Assembly (NCBI GenBank): GCA_964584245.1
Contig: CAZOZK010000008.1
Span: 1 to 18,386, forward strand
Source: CAZOZK01 sp964584245
Lineage (GTDB): Bacteria > Patescibacteriota > Microgenomatia > UBA1400 > PJMF01
Direction of reading: 5' to 3'
DNA length: 18,386 nt
Below the pieces are notes generated by a model. The model did no database searches. It was not told the origin of the DNA and was given only the letters and a program-made list of their open reading frames with translations. This document shows positions 13,840-18,386 of the stretch, piece after piece; within the stretch, counting starts at the first letter, position 1; each line of letters opens with the position of its first letter. The position numbers and the translations under genes are program-made.

Positions 13840-14736
13840 TTAGGCCGTTAACTCTTCAATCCATCCTTTAATTTTTGATCCAAATTTTTCTTTGGTCAGG
13901 GCAAATTGGAGATGTGCGCGGAAGTAATTTTCAGGATCACCGGTGGTCATCCACTCACCTTTGGTTTTTGCTACCAAGACTTTGCGATTTCGAGCGATTT
14001 GCGTAATTGCATCGACTGTCCAGAGCTCTGCGTCTTTGCCAATACGATCTGAACTCAAGAATTCGAAAATAGAAGGCTTCAGTAAATAACGTCCGTATGA
14101 TGCCAACAAAGATGGCTCTGTTCCCTTATCTGGTTTCTCGACGATGTTGTCGAGCTCATCACTCGAACCTGCCTTAAACGAAATAATACCGTACTTGTCC
14201 ACCACATCTGGAGTGACTTCTTGGGCCATAATAATTGCCTCTGCATCTGGGTTTGCCTCATACGCATCTACTAATGCTTGAGCATCACCGTGCTCACCAA
14301 ACACGACGTCATCACTATACATAACCAAAAATGCCTCTTCCCCTTCCAAAAACTTTTGGGCGGATGCTACTGGGGAACCATTGCCGTATGGCAAACTCTC
14401 ATCTTGGGTAATAACGATGATTTTAGGGAAATCGAGTACATGTTGTACAGGCTCGTATCGGTCTTCTTTGCCTTGTGAAGCAAGCTGTTTTCGGATTCTA
14501 TTCACACTATTGTTGAAATAATCTTCGTAAATTGGCTTACCTTCAGGGGTGGATACAATAATAATCTCTTCAATTCCAGCCTCAGCACACTCTTCAACCA
14601 CGAGCTGCATAATTGGGCGATTGCCAAATGGCAACATTGCTTTTGGCAAAGTCTTGGTAATTGGCAAATAGCGACTTGCAAAACCTGCATCAGTAATAAG
14701 AGCCTTACGTACTGCTTTTTTTGACATATCTGACAT
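13840..14736 (-). CDS. galU: GalU-like sugar-1-phosphate nucleotidylyltransferase
   Basis: The 298-residue protein matches UTP-glucose-1-phosphate uridylyltransferase in length and layout. The N-terminal segment SRYLPITKTLPKAMLP (21-36), VVEECAEAGIEEIIIV, MYSDDVVFGE (139-148), KYGIISF, the catalytic IVEKP (K201), and TTGDPENYFRAHLQFAL at the C-terminus are all in order. The nucleotide loop is unusual: TDAGFASR replaces the usual PAAGxGTR, and GNGSPVASA replaces GLGHA. It probably makes UDP-glucose or a related nucleotide sugar for surface glycans, but another sugar specificity is possible. AAGGG 8 nt before the ATG at 14736 is one of the few SD-like sequences in the window; an in-frame ATG at 14727 is an alternative. 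It is divergent from the eight-cysteine/dockerin gene. Confidence 0.85.
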   Translation of the reverse strand: MSDMSKKAVRKALITDAGFASRYLPITKTLPKAMLPFGNRPIMQLVVEECAEAGIEEIIIVSTPEGKPIYEDYFNNSVNRIRKQLASQGKEDRYEPVQHVLDFPKIIVITQDESLPYGNGSPVASAQKFLEGEEAFLVMYSDDVVFGEHGDAQALVDAYEANPDAEAIIMAQEVTPDVVDKYGIISFKAGSSDELDNIVEKPDKGTEPSLLASYGRYLLKPSIFEFLSSDRIGKDAELWTVDAITQIARNRKVLVAKTKGEWMTTGDPENYFRAHLQFALTKEKFGSKIKGWIEELTA

Positions 14737-14932
14737 ATTTTGTACCCTTTTTACTTTGTTTTTGTGAGTAATTTTCGCTTACTTTATATGATTCGAGCAT
14801 ACGCGTTAGGACCCCAATTGTCAATTGGATTAGACCACAAATTCCCTCAAGATTACTCAAGACGGCGAACTGCATCTAGTCAAGATACCTCTAATACATG
14901 TACTATGAATACTGCATTTACTAAGCCTACAA
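14737..14932. promoter_or_regulatory. Divergent intergenic region with a perfect 15-bp palindrome
   Basis: This 196-bp region separates galU (minus) from the dockerin gene (plus). CCAATTG-T-CAATTGG at 14814-14828 is a perfect inverted repeat and a candidate operator. For galU, TATAAA at about 14783-14788 on the minus strand is a candidate -10 with a leader of about 45 nt carrying AAGGG. For the plus gene I see only weak hexamers. Confidence 0.4.
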
Positions 14933-15529
14933 ATGACTAGTCCAACCACACGTTCAGCTTCACACTTTTTCGCCCGTTTTTTTGGTGAATTTTTCGGCGG
15001 ATTTTTGCTGCTTTTCATGATTGGCTTTGTTGGCATTACCCTCGCTTTTCCATCTAGTACTAACGCTCAAACTACTGCTTGTGTGAGAGCCGGCTGCAGT
15101 GGCCACCTATGTATTTCCGCTGCCCAAGCCCAAAACGGCCTCTCCACCACCTGTGAATTTAGAGATGAATACGCTTGCTACCAGCAAGCCGACTGTGTCC
15201 TACTTTCCTCTGGAACATGCGGATGGCAGCCGACTGCCCAACTCTCCCAATGCCTAGCTGCAGCTCAAGATGACACACTAGTTACTGGCGACGATCAATG
15301 CGCAATGACAGGATTTGGGTGCACTAATTTCACCATCGACCCTCTCACCGGACTTTGCAAAACCTCAGATATTAATGGAGATGGCAAGACAGATATCAAA
15401 GATTATACAGTCCTCGTATCTCAATTTATGGATGTAGCCCCTCACAGCACACTATCCGCTGACTTGAATTGTGATGACAAAGTTGATTTAATAGATTATT
15501 CACTACTTATTAGAAATATTGAACTATAA
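14933..15529 (+). CDS. Secreted eight-cysteine-cluster protein with C-terminal dockerin
   Basis: The 198-residue protein starts with a signal peptide or membrane anchor (hydrophobic 20-38, possible cleavage after TNA near 45). It is followed by exactly eight cysteines at 50, 55, 60, 74, 82, 88, 96 and 107, in the CVRAGCSGHLC ... TTCEF ... YACYQQADC ... GTCGW pattern of the eight-cysteine-cluster domain. After a linker with C123, C130 and C142 comes a type I dockerin. Repeat one is DINGDGKTDIKDY (146-158) and repeat two DLNCDDKVDLIDY (177-189), both with EF-hand-like calcium ligands. Dockerins bind cohesin domains; the next gene encodes a candidate partner. No upstream in-frame start exists before a TGA at 14906-14908. 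No clear promoter or SD is seen. Confidence 0.85.
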   Translation: MTSPTTRSASHFFARFFGEFFGGFLLLFMIGFVGITLAFPSSTNAQTTACVRAGCSGHLCISAAQAQNGLSTTCEFRDEYACYQQADCVLLSSGTCGWQPTAQLSQCLAAAQDDTLVTGDDQCAMTGFGCTNFTIDPLTGLCKTSDINGDGKTDIKDYTVLVSQFMDVAPHSTLSADLNCDDKVDLIDYSLLIRNIEL

Positions 15530-15552
15530 AGTGAACTAGCAACGGCCACCTC

Positions 15553-15558
15553 TACAAA
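15553..15558 (+). promoter_or_regulatory. Weak -10 element of the cohesin-like gene
   Basis: TACAAA ends 7 nt before the ATG at 15566. It is weak by sequence but in the same position as the -10 elements of other genes here. Confidence 0.3.
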
Positions 15559-15565
15559 ACACCCC

Positions 15566-17581
15566 ATGCCACTACTAAAATCCTACACTAGACCAAAAAA
15601 GAAACCTGGAATAGCAACATTTTTGGCTAGAATGTCAGTGGCATCAAAACTGAGTCTTATTGCATCCTTACTATTTGTTGCCACCGGAACCTTAGGTCTA
15701 ATCTTGATTCGAACTGGAATTCTCGACGAAACCCAAGATCTTCGCCAACAAGCCTCGGTGCAAGATGGCCCCGTGACTGTCTCGTTTGAACTAGCAAACA
15801 CCCCTCCAACTACTCGACTTGTTGAGGGCACCAATTATGTTAATTTTTATATAGATACAACCGGCATCCAAACCGATGGAGTACAACTTGTGTTCGATGT
15901 GTTTGGCGGTGGTTCCGGATACACACAGCCTGTAGATGTTGCGCTGGTTTTTGGAGATACACCAGACTTTCAGTTACAGCCAGGAGTGGGTTTGCAATCC
16001 GCCTACCAGGAAATTACAAGAAATGACACAGGATATCGTATTGAAACTATCCTTTTACCAACCCAAATTGGTGGCACCTTTTCAACCTCTGGCAGAACGC
16101 TCTTCGCTCGCCTGGTTTTCGACTACACTGGAGCCGACAGAACTGTGGGTGGATCTGTTATTTCTGCACCTCCGGTAACACTTGGATTTGTTAATCAATC
16201 AAATATAGTGACTCGCCATGCATCAACTCCTCCAGAGGATATTTTGCGACCAATCCCAATGTCTGGATTTATGGCACCACTCAGCGCTACGCCGACTCCT
16301 ACTCCTACCCCCACTCCAACCCCGACTCCAGATCCGACTGCGTCTCCTACCCCTACGCCAAGTCCTTCTGCGTCACCAACTCCAACGCCTACTCCTACTG
16401 CATCCCCAACTCCCACACCGACACCAACTCCTACGCCAACCCCAACTGTCGGCTGTAACAATACATGTGTGAGCAATCACAGCTGCTCTGCAGGCTTGGC
16501 TTGTTATGCAAACAGATGTCGCAACCCGCTAAACCTCGAGAACACTTCATGTAGCCAGCCAAGTACCGCGACCGTCGACGCTATTTCCCAGACCTGCAAC
16601 CATTCATGTGGATCACACCGAGACTGCCCTGCTAACATGCTCTGCCACTCACAATCTGGCACCTGCCGCTTGGCCACCAACCCTGGCAGTTTGACCTGCA
16701 CGCCTGCAACCGGCGGTTTAACCACTACAACTACTTCCACTAGCTCGGCAAAAAAAGCCGTAGTTACCAGTACCACTGGCACCAAAGGAACTGGTCCTAC
16801 TAAAGGCGGCCTTGATAACTATGAAACTAGTGAAACCGTAAAATCCAAACCAGCAACTATCAGCGCAACCCTTTCCGACAAAACTATTTTTGGAGATGGT
16901 ACCACGAATCAAGATAAGAAAAATCAAGATAGCACAGCTGGTGGAGACTTCTCTACTAAATACCCAGGCCTAAGTAACAGACTCCAGTTCATTCCAAACT
17001 TTTTTGGCCAAGTACAAACAGCCATGACTAATCTTTTCTCGAGAATTTTCCCCGGCGTTCAAACCATTTTCCTTTGGATTGGCTTCATCATATTTGGTAT
17101 ATTCCTCTTATTTCTCTCACTTTTCTTTGCACTTACAGCAAGAAGAAGAAATTCTGACGCTCCGAAAGTTGTGACACTTACCCCAGAGGAAAAAGCTAAA
17201 CAAATCGAGGCCCAGAGACAACTGCAAAGTAGAATCTCTGCCCTGCAATCCACCCCGACCACTTCAAGTACTACAACTAGACCTACTAGTCCATTCACTC
17301 CAGCAGCGCCGATCAACTCAAATATTCCTGTAAATAGACCTCCGGTGATTCAACCTGTTGCGCAGCCAGTGATAACACCAAGACCAATCTTGACGCCGAA
17401 TCCAGCACCAGCACCTTTTACTGCACCACAAACAATCCAACAGTCTCAATCATCCCAAACGGTGTACCAAAGCTCCTCTATGCTCGAGAAAATCAAGCAA
17501 AAAGGGCTCAGTGTGCCACACGTGTCTCAAAACACACCTACTGCGAACACAACACCAGTTCAAGGTACTAGAAATTCGTGA
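15566..17581 (+). CDS. Two-TM surface protein: cohesin-like domain, Pro-Thr linker, tandem six-Cys modules
   Basis: The 671-residue protein has a basic cytoplasmic N-terminus, then TM1 at about 28-50. An extracellular beta-rich domain at about 66-215 (VTVSFELANTP, NFYIDTTGIQTDGVQLVFDV, LFARLVFDYTGA) resembles cohesin domains in strand pattern. A Pro-Thr linker (241-294) leads to two six-cysteine modules (C297-C329 and C344-C378). A Thr/Ser/Gly-rich stretch is followed by TM2 at about 500-523 with RRR on its cytoplasmic side, then a Pro/Gln/Thr-rich tail to 671. Both termini should be inside, the middle outside. The cohesin assignment is an inference, strengthened by the dockerin gene 36 nt upstream on the same strand. 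Its TGA stop lies within the secE promoter. Confidence 0.8.
   Translation: MPLLKSYTRPKKKPGIATFLARMSVASKLSLIASLLFVATGTLGLILIRTGILDETQDLRQQASVQDGPVTVSFELANTPPTTRLVEGTNYVNFYIDTTGIQTDGVQLVFDVFGGGSGYTQPVDVALVFGDTPDFQLQPGVGLQSAYQEITRNDTGYRIETILLPTQIGGTFSTSGRTLFARLVFDYTGADRTVGGSVISAPPVTLGFVNQSNIVTRHASTPPEDILRPIPMSGFMAPLSATPTPTPTPTPTPTPDPTASPTPTPSPSASPTPTPTPTASPTPTPTPTPTPTPTVGCNNTCVSNHSCSAGLACYANRCRNPLNLENTSCSQPSTATVDAISQTCNHSCGSHRDCPANMLCHSQSGTCRLATNPGSLTCTPATGGLTTTTTSTSSAKKAVVTSTTGTKGTGPTKGGLDNYETSETVKSKPATISATLSDKTIFGDGTTNQDKKNQDSTAGGDFSTKYPGLSNRLQFIPNFFGQVQTAMTNLFSRIFPGVQTIFLWIGFIIFGIFLLFLSLFFALTARRRNSDAPKVVTLTPEEKAKQIEAQRQLQSRISALQSTPTTSSTTTRPTSPFTPAAPINSNIPVNRPPVIQPVAQPVITPRPILTPNPAPAPFTAPQTIQQSQSSQTVYQSSSMLEKIKQKGLSVPHVSQNTPTANTTPVQGTRNS
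16286..16447 (+). repeat. Pro-Thr linker repeat within the cohesin-like gene
   Basis: About 54 codons encode Thr-Pro dipeptides with a few Ala-Ser and Asp interruptions. The codons vary (act, acg, acc, aca; cct, cca, ccc, ccg), which points to selection on the protein rather than recent slippage of an identical DNA unit. Confidence 0.9.
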
Positions 17582-17587
17582 TACAAT
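17579..17587 (+). promoter_or_regulatory. Extended -10 of secE, overlapping the upstream stop codon
   Basis: TG-A-TACAAT includes the TGA stop of the preceding gene (17579-17581) and ends 8 nt before the ATG at 17596. Confidence 0.5.
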
Positions 17588-17595
17588 ACCCGCTC

Positions 17596-17778
17596 ATGGT
17601 AAAGCCACTAACTTATCTTACTGAAGTAAAGCAAGAACTTGGCAAGGTCTCCTGGCCATCTCGAAGCAAAACACTCAACATGACCGCCTTGGTTATTGGA
17701 GTAAGTTTAAGCGTAGCACTATTTGTGGCTGCAGCAGACTTCGTTTTTGCTCAATTACTACGAACACTAATCAACTAA
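17596..17778 (+). CDS. secE: Preprotein translocase subunit SecE
   Basis: The 60-residue single-TM SecE has a cytoplasmic amphipathic helix with the family signature EVKQELGKVSWPSRSKTL, then one membrane segment (about residues 28-52, MTALVIGVSLSVALFVAAADFVFA). It is part of the SecYEG channel. The frame is open to a GTG at 17578, but that start would overlap the previous stop codon, and TACAAT ends 8 nt before the ATG at 17596; the ATG is preferred. nusG follows after 44 nt in the order conserved in most bacteria. Confidence 0.96.
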   Translation: MVKPLTYLTEVKQELGKVSWPSRSKTLNMTALVIGVSLSVALFVAAADFVFAQLLRTLIN

Positions 17779-17810
17779 TATACACGGAACTCAAATAGTA
17801 ACAAAAAAAA

Positions 17811-17816
17811 TACAAG
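17811..17816 (+). promoter_or_regulatory. Weak -10 element of nusG
   Basis: TACAAG ends 6 nt before the second of two consecutive ATGs (17823) and 3 nt before the first (17820). The spacing seen at other genes favours 17823. Confidence 0.3.
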
Positions 17817-17822
17817 TATATG

Positions 17823-18386
17823 ATGACTAACACTCAACCAACCAATACTATGCAAGATGACGCAACCCAAGCAGCCCCAGAGGTGGAAGCAGTCCACGAA
17901 GCACCAGAAGTGCAAGAAGTGACCGTCAAAAATCCTAATTTAGTGGTTATTTCCACTGCAGAAAACAAAAAAGCTCGCTGGTATGTGGTTCACGCTTACT
18001 CTGGTCACGAAAATAAAGTGGCTGAAACACTTAAGCAACGCACAGAAACCTTACACCTGACTGACAAAATTCTCAGTGTGCTCATCCCTACTCAAGAAAA
18101 AATTCAAATTCGCCGCGGGCAACGCAAAACCGTCAACGAAAAGATCTTCCCAGGCTATATCTTGGTAAATCTCGAATTGACTGATGACGCGTGGTTAGCA
18201 GTTCGCACCACTCAAGGTGTGACCGGCTTTGTCGGCGTAGGCGCAAAACCAAAACCACTTCCAAAACATGAAGTTGATGCAATCACCAAGTACATGGCTC
18301 AAGGCACTCCTCAATTCAAAGCTGAATTCACCGAAGGTGAAGCAGTCAAGATCGTGGATGGTCCATTCAACGACTTCCTTGGTACT
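17823..18386 (+). CDS. nusG: Transcription elongation/antitermination factor NusG (3' end beyond window)
   Basis: The frame is open to the window end (188 codons from 17823; an in-frame ATG at 17820 adds one residue). The NGN domain starts at about residue 52 with RWYVVHAYSGHENKV and continues with VLIPTQEKIQIRRGQRK, EKIFPGYILVNLEL and VRTTQGVTGFVG. The KOW domain begins at FTEGEAVKIVDGPFNDFLG and is cut by the window edge. NusG binds RNA polymerase and couples it to Rho or the ribosome. Unlike typical NusG, in which the Trp is within about ten residues of the start, this one has an N-terminal extension of about 50 residues rich in Glu, Ala, Pro, Gln and Val. Confidence 0.96.
   Translation, partial: MTNTQPTNTMQDDATQAAPEVEAVHEAPEVQEVTVKNPNLVVISTAENKKARWYVVHAYSGHENKVAETLKQRTETLHLTDKILSVLIPTQEKIQIRRGQRKTVNEKIFPGYILVNLELTDDAWLAVRTTQGVTGFVGVGAKPKPLPKHEVDAITKYMAQGTPQFKAEFTEGEAVKIVDGPFNDFLGT

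Noticed and set aside
14740..14940. A 66-residue plus-strand reading frame overlapping the start of the dockerin gene by 8 bp
   Set aside because: It lies in the promoter region, has no family-like features, promoter or SD, and its composition reads as non-coding. A leader-peptide role cannot be supported.
16195..16476. A minus-strand frame with a long Val-Gly repeat
   Set aside because: It is the antisense of the Pro-Thr linker; the repeat is a by-product of that coding sequence.
17578..17595. GTG start for secE at 17578
   Set aside because: It would overlap the upstream stop codon and the promoter hexamer, and the ATG at 17596 gives a normal SecE N-terminus.
1..18386. CRISPR array, insertion sequence, prophage or toxin-antitoxin pair
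   Set aside because: No spaced direct repeats, transposase or integrase motifs, phage structural genes or recognisable toxin-antitoxin pairs were found on either strand.

Overview
The window reads as a piece of a small bacterial chromosome, most likely from the Candidate Phyla Radiation (Patescibacteria); a Microgenomates-type member is my guess, not a demonstration. The reasons are the AT-rich sequence, many short single-domain proteins with weak similarity to named families, membrane-anchored surface proteins with Pro-Thr linkers and small cysteine clusters, almost no Shine-Dalgarno sequences, and tRNAs without encoded CCA. TGA is a real stop (for example the glycosyltransferase-like gene at 8909 and the cohesin-like gene at 17581) and tRNA-Trp has a normal CCA anticodon. 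The UGA-recoding lineages (Gracilibacteria/Absconditabacteria) are therefore unlikely.

Layout. 1-520: 3' part of an unrecognised gene. 572-6136: small enzymes, often convergent or divergent (site-2 protease, two HAD hydrolases, metallo-beta-lactamase-fold hydrolase, EEP-family hydrolase, PP2C-type phosphatase, VOC protein, short LMW-PTP-like phosphatase). 6157-7320: GNAT-like protein, tRNA-Trp with a probable terminator, and an unknown 93-aa protein. 7470-9293: GT-B glycosyltransferase-like protein, ribosomal protein bL33, tRNA-Thr(UGU). 9305-13295 (minus): a phosphosignalling block in transcription order Ser/Thr kinase, degenerate PP2C-fold protein, PP2C phosphatase. 13348-13613: tRNA-Thr(GGU) and tRNA-Tyr. 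13661-13836: a non-coding element bounded by 24-bp inverted repeats, directly after a GalU-like gene (13840-14736). 14933-17581: a secreted eight-cysteine plus dockerin protein and a two-TM protein with a probable cohesin-like domain. 17596-end: secE and the start of nusG.

Genes that may work together: the kinase can phosphorylate targets that one or both PP2C enzymes dephosphorylate, with the degenerate PP2C as a possible sensor or scaffold; the dockerin and cohesin-like proteins may form a calcium-dependent surface complex; SecE and NusG are the usual secretion/transcription pair.

A pattern across the window is a -10-like hexamer (TATAAT, TATACT, TACAAT and similar) ending only 6-8 nt before the start codon of about a dozen genes. 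This implies leaderless or nearly leaderless mRNAs and decides several starts (4587, 5227, 11728, 17596). No IS element, transposase, CRISPR array, rRNA or phage gene was seen, and no gene-free stretch exceeds 300 bp.
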